Assembly (NCBI GenBank): GCA_917880885.1
Contig: OU862928.1
Span: 7,583,721 to 7,647,720, forward strand
Origin: Limnephilus marmoratus
Lineage: Eukaryota; Arthropoda; Insecta; Trichoptera; Limnephilidae
Length of the DNA: 64,000 bases
Direction of reading: 5' to 3'
Part shown: piece after piece, positions 1 to 11,029 of the stretch
Numbering within the stretch: position 1 is the first letter of the stretch
Layout of the letters: each line of letters opens with the position of its first letter
Notes under the pieces: generated by a model
What the model was told of the DNA's origin: nothing
Database searches by the model: none
Seen by the model: the letters and a program-made list of their open reading frames with translations, nothing else
Made by a program: the position numbers and the translations under genes

Positions 1-189
1 CAAAACAGTACCAAGACAAAACAGGACACTGAAGAAAAAGAACAACAAAAAAAAGACACACTTGCCATTCTTTTATTGTATTCTATTTTGTACTGTTCTG
101 TTTTATCCAATTATCCACTAGAGCGATAGCTACCCAAATTTAATTTTGATTTGATCTAAAGATAATTTTTTATTATTTAAAAAATTTTT

Positions 190-395
190 TTTATGAAATC
201 TCAAAATAATGGGATAAACAGTGAAATTTAGGTGGATTCATTGTCTTAAACAGCAGTAAGCAGTTCAATTGTTTCTGTATTAATATTTGGAGGTATGATT
301 TTTGTAATGAGCGCGGCCGAAGCGAAAAACAAACATTCGGGAATCTCCATCGTTCGAGTGGTTATGTAAATATATATGGAATGGTGTGAATTACA
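190..395. repeat. Dispersed repeat, second copy near 18 kb
   Basis: Contains the words GGGATAAACAGTGAAATTTA, GGTGGATTCATTG and later GAGCGCGGCCGAAGCGAAAA with ATCGTTCGAGTG. The same words in the same order recur near 17925-17960 and 18465-18545, where about 500 bp of other sequence separates the two halves. Family not recognised. Confidence 0.5.
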
Positions 396-439
396 GATGC
401 CATAATTTTATGTATGCAAGTTTGAGTTCTCTAGATTAG

Positions 440-650
440 ATCTTAAACTGCTGTATTTCATCAATCAACTCAACATTTAATTTTTACAAACCTCTGTCGG
501 GCTGCTGTATTTTATCAAACAACTCGACATTTAATTTTAACAAACCGCTCTCGGGCTGCTTTATTTTATCAAACAACTCAACATTTAATTTGACAAACTG
601 CTATCAGGCTACTATATTTTTTTAATCACAGTTCTTAATGTGTCCCAAAC
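440..650. repeat. Short tandem array, about 62-bp unit, 3 copies
   Basis: Three imperfect copies of a unit containing GGGCTGCTGTATTTTATCAA and AACTCGACATTTAATTTT. It lies in the slmb intron upstream of the 1666 exon. Confidence 0.65.
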
Positions 651-1157
651 ATTACTGAGATACAATCATGTTCAAATTAAAAAAAAAAAAAACATGTGAA
701 AATTTTTTCATATTTGTTAATTGCATGCATTACAGATGTGTTTGGTGTCAAAAGGCCTCTTTGTTCAACATAAAAATGACATTCCTTATGTAAAGCAATC
801 CTAAAAAAAATAATTTATTAACTTATGAATAATTTTATAACAAAACCATTTTCTAAAAAGTAATGTGCCATACAGTCACTTGAACCAAAGGCCTTTGGAA
901 TAGCCAATCATATTGAATTGCTGTATTTGTATTTCATGTTTTGACTTTGACTAAGTGGAATATATAGTGTTTTCTCTCTTTTTCCCTATCCCTCTCCTTC
1001 CGACACGCACAACACACAACGCTGAATCTAAATATACCTCTATACCTACAACTTGCTCAATGAATGACGCAATCCCCAAAAAATTACGTTAAAATCTAAC
1101 ATTTTTAAATCATTCTCTTTGATGATTCACTCCTCAAAATTTTTACTTTTAATTCTG

Positions 1158-1470
1158 AAATAAATTCAACCAATTTAACTGTTTATTCTCTCGAAACACT
1201 TTTGAATGTGGAATCATTTTTAATTCACCCATTTAACTATTTATTCTCTCTGAACACTTTTGAATGTGGAATCATTTTTAATCCACCCAACTGTTTATTC
1301 TCTCGAAACACTTTTGAATGTGGAATCATTTTTGATTCACCCATTTAACTGTTTATTCTCTCGTAACACTTTTGAATGTGGAATCATTTTTGATCCACCC
1401 ATTTAACTATTTATTCTCTCGAAACACTTTTGAATGTGGAATCCACTCCTATTTGATCCACTCCTCAAAA
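1158..1470. repeat. Tandem array, about 57-62-bp unit, 5 copies
   Basis: Unit reads TTATTCTCTCGAAACACTTT followed by TGAATGTGGAATCATTTTT and a CACCCATTTAACT linker. Copies differ by small indels and one or two substitutions. The array ends about 200 bp before the slmb exon. Confidence 0.75.
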
Positions 1471-1665
1471 AACACTTTAAAATTAAAACTTTCTACAATC
1501 TAAACATTGATTTGTGACAATGATTCTGTCATTCAATCGTTTGACCATCGATTGATTCTCCGTAAACGACGTTATGTGCGTCTGGTAATGGTGCCATATA
1601 ATTCCGTCTGCGATTGAACGTGTCCTTCATCTTTCCCGTTCCCGCTCCCTGGTTTTCCCCCCCAG

Positions 1666-1819
1666 GAGCACACGGGGCGTGTGTTCCGGCTGCAGTTTGA
1701 CGAGTTCCAGATCGTGTCCTCGTCGCACGATGACACCATCCTCGTGTGGGACTTCCTCAACTGCGCGCCGGCGCCCCCGCCCGACGAGGGACAGCCCAGC
1801 CCCGTCAACATCAGCATGG
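1666..1819 (+). CDS. slmb: slmb (beta-TrCP) last WD40-repeat exon, partial gene
   Basis: This exon encodes the end of the WD40 propeller of Slimb/beta-TrCP, the F-box substrate receptor of an SCF ubiquitin ligase acting in Hedgehog, Wnt and other pathways. It starts after a polypyrimidine tract and AG at 1664-1665, opens with Glu-His-Thr-Gly-Arg, and contains [17 protein letters not shown] followed by TILVWDFLN, the very conserved last blade of the family. A proline-rich tail follows and ends SPVNISM, then a donor GGTAAGC with GT at 1820-1821, leaving phase 1. All upstream exons (F-box, earlier WD repeats) lie outside the window. The exon is far richer in GC than its surroundings, as expected for coding sequence here. 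If the donor were ignored the frame would run to a stop at 1891-1893; I favour splicing. Confidence 0.9.
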
Positions 1820-2029
1820 GTAAGCAACTACCAAACAACAATACATTACAACATTACTTTTATTATAGACAATCGTCCGTTAAGAAAGTTTAGACAAAAA
1901 TGATGGGCGTTGCGTTTGTTTTTTTTTTTATTTAATGGCAACACCAAGATGGTTCAAAGGAAAAATAATGCAACTTCAAATAAGCATTATGGTGCAAGTG
2001 AATATTTTTCACATCAAATAGTGTTCAGA

Positions 2030-2640
2030 AATTATTCTCTGAGCATAAGATTAGCTTGAAGGATATTGCAATCATTGATGGAGGTAATCGTTTTGTAAAT
2101 TTTTTGGTCATCAGCAAACAAGAGTATGTTTACTCCTTTAAAAATTTTAACAATATCATTGATAAATGTTAAAAATAATACAGATCCTGAATGAGAACCT
2201 TGTGGAACTCCACTGGAAGCCACAAATTGCTTTGAAATGCATTCTAAAATTTTTACAGAAAGTTTTCTACATGACAAGTAACTTATGAACCAGTTTAACA
2301 TACTACCAGAGACACCAAGAACTTTTAGTTTGTGAATTAAATTTTTATGAGATACCTTATCGAATGCCTTGCTAAAGTAAAGTCTGTGTACACTGTATCA
2401 ATTTGGGGTTGTTTATTCAATGTTTCAATTATTGGATGTTTATAAATCATAAGATTTGTTAGAGTTGATCTTCCTGAAATGAATCTGTGTTGAAATGGTG
2501 TAATAACTTTAATAAATTCCCTGTTAAGTTTCGTTAATAAAATAGATTCAAATAATTTAGGAATTGCAGACTGTATACATATAGGTCTATAATTTGAGAC
2601 GTCAGTTTTATCACCTTTTCTATATTATAACTCTTGATGA
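2030..2640 (-). pseudogene. Jockey-like reverse transcriptase fragment
   Basis: Read on the minus strand across frameshifts, the fragment shows GDKTDVSNYRPICIQSAIPK, PFQHRFISGRSTLTNL, a broken YTDFxxAF block, then SSGVPQGSHSGSVLF and LLFADDQKIY. This is the palm order of a non-LTR reverse transcriptase. The words match those of the long open frame at 33.7-35.4 kb, so both belong to one Jockey-like family. At least one frameshift near 2370 and truncation at both ends show it is dead. It sits antisense inside the last slmb intron. Confidence 0.85.
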
Positions 2641-3426
2641 ATGTTTGAAAGTTGCACTAATCCATTTGTACATATAAAATTGATTTTTATGCAAAGTATG
2701 GAATAATGGTATAGAAAAACTGGGAATATTTTAATTTTTTTTTTACATTTTTTAAGAATATCAGGAAATGGATGATTAACTCTGGGATCAGAGGGGAACT
2801 GGATAAATTTACCCAAAATGCGGTAAAAATTAAAATCTCTGAGGTAAGGCATATTAAACACAAATAAAATTAGTCATTGAAAAAGAAGATAATATTAACC
2901 CCTCAGGCCTCGGCCATATTTTGTAAGAGGTTCAAACTATTTCCGCTTCGCATTAAAATCCAAATAAATGGAATGTTTATAAACATATCAGAAAACTAAA
3001 AACTGTTTTTGAAAGGTAATAAAATACGCTTTCAAATTTTATAAATACAAACAAACATAATTTTTGAAATATAAAAATTTTTCATGCAAAACTTTTATAT
3101 AAGTTTTGAAATTGGTTCACCTTACGTTTTTTATATCAATATAACGAAAAAAACTAAAAACACATACATATTTTATTTGGCAAATATTAAACATTATTGT
3201 CGCCTTACTTTTTTGTTGTTTCATGTGAAAATAATTTATTAAAAGTTCCCAAAGTTTCATAATTTATTTTCAAATTGTGATCCGAAACTTTGGTTGAATT
3301 TATTTTATGATTAATTTTTATATTTAGATTATATTTCCCACTATGATGGTAAGGGGGACACAATGATTTCTATGAGATCTATATGACTTGTTCTGAAAAG
3401 CGAACAAATTAGCCTGAGGGGTTAAT

Positions 3427-3810
3427 AAATCTAAATGAAGATATGAAAAAGAACAAGACACCGAAAAATAAAGAGGTAACAGTTGCAACTAGAATACGAA
3501 AAAATTGAATACAATGCATTTAGACTTTTAGAAAAACGTCAATAGGTGTCTAGTATAAATAAAATCAGATATGCTTCTCCCAGACACTGTTAAAAAAGCA
3601 GTTAAAAAATAAAAAAAATAATTGAAAATAATATTGTTAATTCTGGATTTGCAATATGAGATTGACAAAAATGTCTTAAAAATAAGAGGCCTCACTCAGT
3701 GGCCGAAGTTAAGTTGTTCCTGTGAGACGAGAGATCCTGGGTTCGAGTCCCAGTGTGACAGCTTTTTATTTTTCTGTGTCTTGTTCTCTTTCATATTTTC
3801 GTTTAGATTT
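3427..3810. mobile_element. Foldback element with 43-bp inverted ends around a tRNA-like core
   Basis: The left arm 3427-3469 and the right arm 3768-3810 are reverse complements at 39 of 43 positions (core ATATGAAA-A/G-AGAACAAGACAC). Between them lies a tRNA-like segment at 3688-3762 with an A-box-like TGGCCGAAGTTAAG and a perfect B-box GGGTTCGAGTCCC. A relative is found at 61.9-62.2 kb. The combination looks like a SINE-type head carried inside a nonautonomous inverted-repeat element. Confidence 0.65.
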
Positions 3811-4486
3811 ATTAATAGGTATATCTTCTTCTTCAATGATATATCACATTGATGGATAAATAACCTTCAAAAGTTATTGTAACGAGAGTTATTCTAATAA
3901 AAATCCGACCCTCTGTTTCAACATTTGGTATATGTAAAAGTAGTAGTAATAGTTAAATGGCTTGCTACAGTTACAATGATAAACTTATTTTGGGGTAATT
4001 TAACTATAGCAAATTGTTTGCTATGACAAGCGTTGAAACAGACGTCCCTCAGCTTCAGAGCGCTAGTCTGTTTGACCTAAACTGTGCTAAACCAATACAT
4101 CACGGCACAGCACTGTTCCATGTGTAAAAGACATTATCATAGGAAACACTGTGAACCATGCGAAGTTCATTGGAGGAAAATTTACGCATTTTATGCTAAA
4201 GTCTTAAAAAACTTACAAATCGTCACTCTCATTATAACACTGCATATTCTCATTTGAAAAACAAATACACTGATTGCACAACGGTTTTTGGAGTGGCGGA
4301 TTGGTGCGAGGGTACTTATTAGGTAGCAAGGTCAATCTAGGATTCTAATGTGAATTAGCGATGTGCAAGTGCAGGGCTCTAGAATTTGGGTTCTTTTTGG
4401 ATCCTACTCCTACTCCTTTTTCAAATCGACTACTCCCAGAGAACCCTTTACAGGACTCGGATCCAGACCCGGAGCCGACTCGCGAG

Positions 4487-4850
4487 TCTTGAGGGTTCTT
4501 GTCCGGGTTCGAGTTCTTGTCCGGGTTTGAGTTGTTGTCCGGGTTCGAGTTCTTGTCCGGGTTCGAGTTCTTGTCCGGGTTTGAGTTGTTGTCCGGGTTC
4601 GAGTTCTTGTCCGGGTTCGAGTTCTTGTCCGGGTTCGAGTTCTTGTCCGGGTTCGAGTTCTTGTCCCGGTTCGAGTTCTTTTCCGGGTTTGAGTTCTTGT
4701 CCGGGTTCGAGTTCTTGTCCGGATTCGTATTCTTGTCCGGGTTCGAGTTCTTGTACGGATTCGAGTTCTTGTCCGGATTCGTGTTCTTGTCCGGTTGAGT
4801 TCTTGGCCGGTTCAAGTTCTTGTGCGGGTTCGAGTTCTTGTGCGGGTTCT
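4487..4850. repeat. 18-bp minisatellite, about 20 units
   Basis: Unit GGGTTCGAGTTCTTGTCC, with a G-to-T variant (GGGTTTGAGTTGTTGTCC) recurring about every third to fifth unit. Since 18 is a multiple of three, several frames on both strands stay open and read as six-residue repeats; this is a by-product and not a gene. It lies in the last slmb intron. Confidence 0.9.
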
Positions 4851-5095
4851 ATCTGGGTCCAGCTCCGAGTTTCGGCTCCGGACAAATCCTTGCGTCCCTG
4901 TAGCCGCAACAGTACCCAGTCCGCATCCTGCTCTTAGAACATGAGTACTTTTAAAAGGAAGCATGCCTCGGAGGCCTCCTGCAAAATGCAGAACTCACCC
5001 ACTCTAATACAAATGAATTAATTACCGTTAAATATATGCACCAAAAATGTGTAAAAAAAGAATTGACTGTAATTTGTTTATTTTGTTGTTTACAG

Positions 5096-5106
5096 GTTTC
5101 GATTGA
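5096..5106 (+). CDS. slmb: Probable terminal coding exon of slmb
   Basis: A good acceptor (pyrimidine-rich run ending TTTACAG at 5089-5095) precedes GTTTCGATTGA. Joined to the phase-1 exon ending at 1819 this adds Gly-Phe-Asp and a TGA stop at 5104-5106. The intron would be about 3.3 kb. The joint is inference: the phase fits and a polyadenylation signal follows, but such a short coding piece cannot be proved from sequence. The alternative is retention of the first part of the intron, which would add about 25 residues. Confidence 0.5.
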
Positions 5107-5290
5107 GGATCCGCCCCCACAAACTGACTGACTGCGACTTAATGTGATTCGTATATAAGATTTAAGAAATTGTAAATTAAAACTAGCGTTGTGCGCTTTT
5201 TACCTGGCAACGAGCCCCAACGTTGTCGTGGACTCTCACCATACTTATTTAAACCGAATAAACGCAACGGCAATGTAAAAACAAAATGGT
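5107..5290 (+). other. slmb: Likely slmb 3' UTR with polyadenylation signal
   Basis: Non-coding sequence after the proposed slmb stop. AATAAA occurs at 5257-5262 and another AATAAA lies near 5372. Nothing else resembling a gene starts before 5.8 kb, so this is the natural transcript end. Confidence 0.4.
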
Positions 5291-5798
5291 GACAGAGACA
5301 TTTAAACCATTTTTTTATTATTTTAAACGGGAACAGCTCTCCGCCTTGTGAAGAAGCAACAAAATTAAAATTAATAAATTTATGTTATTCTAATTATTGT
5401 AATTTTAGAGTGTACAGTTATGTAAAAAAATATACAGTGATTTATGAAGACGATATAAACTATACGATATGCAGCGTTTTATGTGTGGTCAATGAGGCAC
5501 TCTTTTATGTACAAATTTTCACCTTGTTTTTATGTTGGTGCGTAATTAATAATGCGTTATCGTTAATCGGAATCTGTTTTCGATCCATTTTTATTTATGC
5601 ACCGATCTTATTTAGTCTGAGAAAAATTTTAGGGGAAGAAAAAAATCTCTTAAATTATGTAAGATTGAATTTACAAAATAAATTCATTTAAGATGATGCA
5701 CTAATAAGCAATGTAAAATCATGTGATTTTGGTTTTAAAATTTGGTCGTCTAGAAATATTTTAGATGCTTTAATTAAATACTGCGAGTAGAACACATT
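5291..5798. other. AT-rich stretch, no supported feature
   Basis: A 93-codon frame at 5410-5691 is present but is AT-rich, has no recognisable motif, and no splice or family support. I see nothing else here. Confidence 0.5.
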
Positions 5799-6200
5799 TG
5801 CCTGTGGAGGGTCTTTTTAAAGTAGAGAAGAAGGATAGGAAGTTCTGGGAAGGAAAAAGGTATGAAGGGTGAGTAGGAATCTGGGGGTTTGTGTGTCCAG
5901 AAGTGACGGACGCATGAATCCATCCCTCCAACTGCGGTGCAAGGCGATGGGTCGAGAGAGTCCGGCTGGAAGGGTCAAAAGGCACCCTCACCCAGTCTCT
6001 CTCGATCCAGCCCACCATGCAGCAGGTGTGCAGATACATCCGCCGCCAAGACCTGGACAAATCTAACCCCATGAACCCGGGCACCCCTGCTAAGTCATCA
6101 AACGTAGTGAACCAATGGGGAGACCTATGGTAGAGATGTTGGTTATAAAATAAATGGTTCTAGGGGCGGTAGTACTCATACCCGCCTCCCACATTCTTTT
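5799..6200 (-). mobile_element. Dispersed repeat family W, copy 1
   Basis: Minus-strand copy of the most frequent repeat in the window. Family W in its forward orientation runs from a GTACCGCC start, through CCATTTATTGGATAACCAAC, GGTCACCCCAAGTGGTTCGC, GCAGGGGTGCCCGGGTTCAT, a CATGGCGGGCCGGATCGGGA block and CACCGCAGTTGGAGGGATGG, to a tail with two stems and a short poly(A). This copy lacks the distal tail. Confidence 0.75.
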
Positions 6201-7204
6201 TATAAATCCAAAAATAATAAAGTATCAGTTTCTTAAAAGTTCAAAATCTCCTACTTATGAACCGCTTTTCGGTTATGGTTTTATTGTATGATGTGGAGAA
6301 TTAAATTCTTTAGAAAATGATTGTAAAACATTTAAATATTTGTGCCTGAGCTTCACAAAATAAAATAAAACATGCTTTTTGACAATGTTTTTTTTTCTTG
6401 AACAAATCAAAACAAGTGTTAATAATAATAAATAATATTTGGCTAAATTATATAGCGCCGTATTTGTGGAAAATCACCTCGAAGACGCTAAACGGGAATT
6501 TAAATCTTATCGTCATCTACGTAAGGTGTGTTATGGTTAGCTGCCTGATTCCAAATTTTACGCAACTTGGTGCATCACCTTAGTACACTTTTCGTTCATT
6601 TTGCGTACTGTATTAATGATGGTTTATTTTGTAATTTTATCTTTCATAATCACTTTTGAGAACATTTTTAACAAACAGACTTGATAGAGAAGTGACGTGC
6701 TGTTTCTGTTTTCTGTGCTCATTATCGTATATAAAAACAGCAGAGAAAACAGTAAACAGCAACCATATTAGAAAACCTTGTAAATCTGTAGTTAATTTTC
6801 TATGCAAACCTATTTAAAAAATATATATTTATAGTCTACTAGTGTCCATGACAAATTAAATACATAATATTTTATTCTAATCTGAGTTAACATATTTTTA
6901 CCCATGTTTCATGTATCATCATCATTGGCCCATTCTCTATTCGTTACCGGATGAAGCCTCCCAAAGTTCCTTCTATCGTATTACTGTACTTGTCATGGGG
7001 ATTCTTTTTTTTTTTTAGATAGTTTGCACGGAGGATAGACTGCCGACGGATCCGCAATTGTTGTCAAAGAGCCTATTAGTTGTAGCGTTCATTTTTAATT
7101 CAATGGTTGTATGTGTTGTTTTCTTTTTATAATATATTTGTAAATAAGCTACTTTTAAAATGTTCATTGCATAATGTTATTTTTATTTAATTATTCATAA
7201 CATC
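6201..7204. other. No supported feature
   Basis: AT-rich non-coding sequence with only short open frames and no recognised motif. Confidence 0.4.
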
Positions 7205-7681
7205 ATATCGACGCTGGAAAGGAAAAATGGCTAAAGGCCATGCAGCTGGAAAGGAAGAGTGCCTTAAGCACCGTACAATTTATTGAAAGGATTTTAGCCA
7301 TTTCTCCTTTCCAGGTGGATGGCACTTGCCATTCTTCCTTTCCAGGTGGATGGCACTTAAGCCATTTTTCCTTTCCAGGTGGATGGCTCTTAAGCCATTT
7401 TTCTTTTCCAGGCGGATGGCACTTAAGCCATTTTTCCTTTCCAGGTGAAAGGCACTTAAGCCATTTTCCCTTTCCAGATCAATGGCACTTAAGCCATTTT
7501 CCTTTCCAGATCGATGGCACTTAAGCCGTTTTCCTTTCCTGGTGGATGACACTTAAGCCATTCTTCTTTTCTAGGTGGATGGCACTAAAGCCATTTTTCC
7601 TTTCCAGGTGGATGGCACTTAAGCCATTTTCTCTTTCCAGGTGATGGCACTTAAGTCATTTTTCCTTTCCAGCGTCGATAT
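7205..7681. mobile_element. Inverted-repeat element filled with a 33-bp minisatellite
   Basis: The left end ATATCGACGCTGGAAAGG continues AAAAATGGCT and the right end is its reverse complement with one mismatch (AGTCATTTTTCC then TTTCCAGCGTCGATAT). Inside are about 12 tandem units of 32-35 bp built on GGATGGCACTTAAGCC and TTTTTCCTTTCCAGGT, and the unit itself resembles the terminal repeat. A single degraded relative is seen at 11336-11375. The encoded repetitive frames are not genes. Confidence 0.75.
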
Positions 7682-8739
7682 TGTTATTTGTGTGATTTAT
7701 GATGATAGACATAGAATTTCATCATCTGATTGAACCTTCCCTTTAGGCTAACAATTGAATGTGCAACTTGACACATTTAACTTTGCAGGTGGCGTGATTT
7801 TGACAATCTCGTAGGACGGGTTGTTTCACAGAATTTGAGCAATTCGTCAAATTTCAATGTTAATGTTCAAGTTTTGTGAAAGTCCCATTTAAGCTCTGTT
7901 ATTATATCCCTATGGACCAGTTTCACAGAACTTAAATTATGACAGAAATGGAAAATTAGCTTCGAAATTCAATGAATTGTTTAAATTATGTGAAACAACC
8001 TGTCCTTAATTCGAATTTACATTATGCAACTAGTTGCGCACAAGTCGTTTCATAACATTAATTGTATGCCACAAAATTAGAAATTACTGCACTACTAGTG
8101 GTATGCAAGTAATTGTAAAGTGTAAAAATATGATGCAACTAGTGTCGTGAAACCATATCAACTGAGCGAAAGTGTGTGTTCCTTGTAACTGCATGAGAGT
8201 TGTGTATAACACATAGTGCATTGCCCGAAAAAGCTTTGATATCAATGGTGCCATGGTTGATGAGATACTGAAGGTTTGTTGCACAACACTAAATTTATGC
8301 TATTTTCACCAACTTTTGGTGTCGTGCAATTCTTTGAAACATGCACACGCAACTAGTTGCGTAATGTAAATTCGGCTTTATCTGCACTAGACTGCAAATT
8401 TAACCGTGGCAAGCTGTTTTCTATTTTTGAAAACATTCATTTCCGATAATACTCCATGTAAACGATAACTAAACAAAACTATGTATAAATTTTTTTCAAA
8501 TAGAAATTTTTAAATGTTAACCAATTAAAAATTGCTTTTATCGTATAGCAATCCGTACGTATGTAAAACCGTAGTAACCACAAATATACATTTTATTTTG
8601 ATGTCAAACAAATATCGTATTTGGTGTGTTTTTGCATTTTCATCTATCATTATTACGATTCATTCCTATGTTATACAGGTCAACTTGACGGCTTAAAGTC
8701 AAACAACGTTATCTACAAAAAATACAAATAATTTTAGGT
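7682..8739. other. No supported feature
   Basis: Unique-looking AT-rich sequence. Two stretches (7790-7990 and 8020-8370) reuse words such as CAACTAGTTGCG in inverted orientation, suggesting an old inverted-repeat element, but I cannot set its limits. Confidence 0.3.
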
Positions 8740-9945
8740 GTTAACCTCTTATTGGCTGGGAGAGCGCGCGGAACAAATTTTGGAAAAAAAATTATTATGC
8801 GATTTTAACCCTTACGTATAGAGAAACTGTATGATGACAAGGTCAGAATCGCTTTTGCCAACATCATTCTTGATATAGCCAAAAGTTTCGTTCATCTAGC
8901 AACCCCAGAATATTTTTAAATTAATTGTTTGTGGAATCTGGATGTCAGATTTTGCCGCGATTTAAACTGTCAAAGTCCGATGCGTGATAGTTGACGAAAA
9001 TATTGAAAAACCTATCAATTTACCAAATTAAGGCAAGTAATGTGATTTTTATAGATAGTTTATTGTTCAAGGAATGTGTTTCGGTAAATAAAATATACGA
9101 TTCAAAATTAATCCACAAAAAGTTACTTCAAAGTGGTGCTTTGTATAATTTCCGGTATGGAAGTTAGTTTCAGGCATGTCTATCGACAGGTTAACCGGTG
9201 ACAGGCTGGAGACGCGCCGGCGCGCGCGTCGTATGCGCATGCGCGAGAAAATAATTCAAATATTTGAATAATATTTTCGACAAAAAACTTTTGGTCTGCG
9301 ATTTTGGCCCTTCTATGTACAGAATTTGTATGAAGAACAGTGTCAGAATCGCTTGCGTCAACATTACTCTATGAGACGCCTAAAAGTTTCATTCACCTTG
9401 CAACCCCAGAATATTTTTAAAACGATTTCGTCTGACATTGACCTGTCAGAATTTGCCGCTAATTTAACCGTCGCAGCTAATGCGTGTTCCGCGACTAAAA
9501 CATCGTAAAACCTATTAATTTACGTAAAAATGCAAGTAATGTTGTTTTGGTAGATAGTTTATTGTGCTGTGAACGTGTTTCAGTCAATAAAATATACAAT
9601 AGCTCAAAATTAATCAACAAAACATTCAATCCAAAATGGTGCTTTTTTAGTGTTTTTTCGTGAAATGGCCTGGCCTTTGACCGGTTAAAGCATAAAATAT
9701 GGATATTTCCGCCATTGACAGCTGCTACAAGTGACCTGCAAATTTCATAGAAAATTAATTTAAAATCGTTCAGAGTAGCTGCAATAATCAAATAGAAATA
9801 GGTCCCAGATTGATATTAGCGTAAGCGATTATGAGCTTATCTTTCATACAGTTTCTTTATATACAAAGGTTAAAATCGCATTTAAAAAAAATAAAAAATA
9901 CGCGGACGCCAGCGCGCATGCCACAGATGAGAGGTTAAAGCCATT
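8740..9945. mobile_element. TTAA-flanked nonautonomous element with internal duplication
   Basis: The left end TTAACCTCTTATTGG and the right end (reverse-read TTAACCTCTCATCTG) are inverted. Beyond them the arms continue as ATGCGATTTTAACC, AAACTGTATGA and AATCGCTT words on both sides for roughly 130 bp. Internally about 370 bp at 8790-9160 is repeated directly at 9290-9660. TTAA flanks are typical of piggyBac-type targets; no transposase is present. A right-end fragment recurs at 14235-14345. Confidence 0.55.
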
Positions 9946-10059
9946 ATCTAAAAAAAAAACCATAGCAATACTAATTATTGGCATATCTTTTTGTAGATAA
10001 CATTGTTTGACTAGACCTAGAATTATTTGTATGTTTTTTGTAGATAACATTGTTTGACT

Positions 10060-10165
10060 TTAAGCCATCAAACTGTGGAATAACTTGCCGACCTCTGTGT
10101 TTCCTCCCTCCTAAATCAATGGATCTCTTCAAAATCCAAGGATTACTCCCTCTTTTCCCCTAAAG
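10060..10165 (+). pseudogene. Short non-LTR retrotransposon 3'-end relic
   Basis: Reads as the same C-terminal sequence as the next entry: a LWNNLPTSVFPP-like block, then a phenylalanine-lysine stretch and a CTCTCACACAGCA tail word. Heavily decayed. Confidence 0.5.
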
Positions 10166-10384
10166 GATTCTCTCACACAGCAAGCGAAAAGATGACAACA
10201 GTGTGGATTTATGTATATAATATATATATTTTTTTTATTTTTGGAATAAAAAAACCTCAAATTGTAATATTTAATCATTGAAGACAATATTAGCGACTCT
10301 TAATTGAAAATTTGAAACAGAAAAATCAGAAAAAGATTCAGTTGCATCTAGGAATTGAATAGCGGCCAATAAAAATATGAAATC

Positions 10385-10960
10385 AGGTATGGGGGCTCCA
10401 TCTACGCCAGAGTTAAACTAGCCTCCCAAAAACTGGGCGTACTGTACAGGGTCCGCAGATACTTTAATAGTACACAACTGCTAACTCTGTACAAATCGCA
10501 AGTGCGCTCCATGGTTGAATTTGGCGGCCATCTCTGGTCTGGTGCTTCAAAATACCTGAAAAAATACCTCGATTCTATGCAGGGCTGTCCGTTTGATAGA
10601 TTCTCCCATATTGACAAACAGATTGCAATCTTTAGAGCACAGCTATCTTTGTTCTACCAGTATTTCAATGGAAGATGGCACCGGTGCATAGTCGGGAAAC
10701 ACGCCAAACGCTCGCCCAACATACCTACACGGTTGACATTTGTCACATCAGAATTATTCAACGCAATCAACAGCTCAGCTGTGGAATGATTTGCCCGCTT
10801 GTTTCCTCCTTCCTACAACATGGGTGTATTCAAGACCAATGTTCATTCCTTCCTTTTCTCAAAAAGACCCTCCCCACAGCATCTCAGATGACATAGACCC
10901 TGAGGGAAATTATTTTCCCCAGGGCCTCCTGTGGGGAGTTAATGTAAAAAAATAAATAAT
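10385..10960 (+). pseudogene. 3' end of a Jockey-type LINE, shares its tail with family W
   Basis: Translated across frameshifts it gives LYRVRRYFNSTQLLTLYKSQ, VRSMVEFGGHLWSGASKYL, LWNDLPA and MGVFKTN, the usual C-terminal region after a non-LTR reverse transcriptase palm. The last about 95 bp (CTCCCCACAG ... CTGTGGGGAG plus poly(A)) is the same tail as family W. A second, inverted copy is at 59.0-59.4 kb. 5'-truncated and dead. Confidence 0.75.
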
Positions 10961-11029
10961 GTTGGTAGTTCTTTGTCGAAGTATTACCGAAGTTAATTAT
11001 GACCGAAGGGTATAGGGTCCCATTGGCTC

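Noticed and set aside
1681..1893. slmb exon read through its donor to a stop at 1891
   Set aside because: GGTAAGC is a strong donor and the family does not extend this way; kept only as an alternative tail.
4345..4937. Several overlapping open frames of 99-183 codons on both strands
   Set aside because: They are products of an 18-bp tandem repeat; unit length divisible by three keeps all frames open.
5410..5691. 93-codon frame after slmb
   Set aside because: AT-rich, no motif, no splice or family support.
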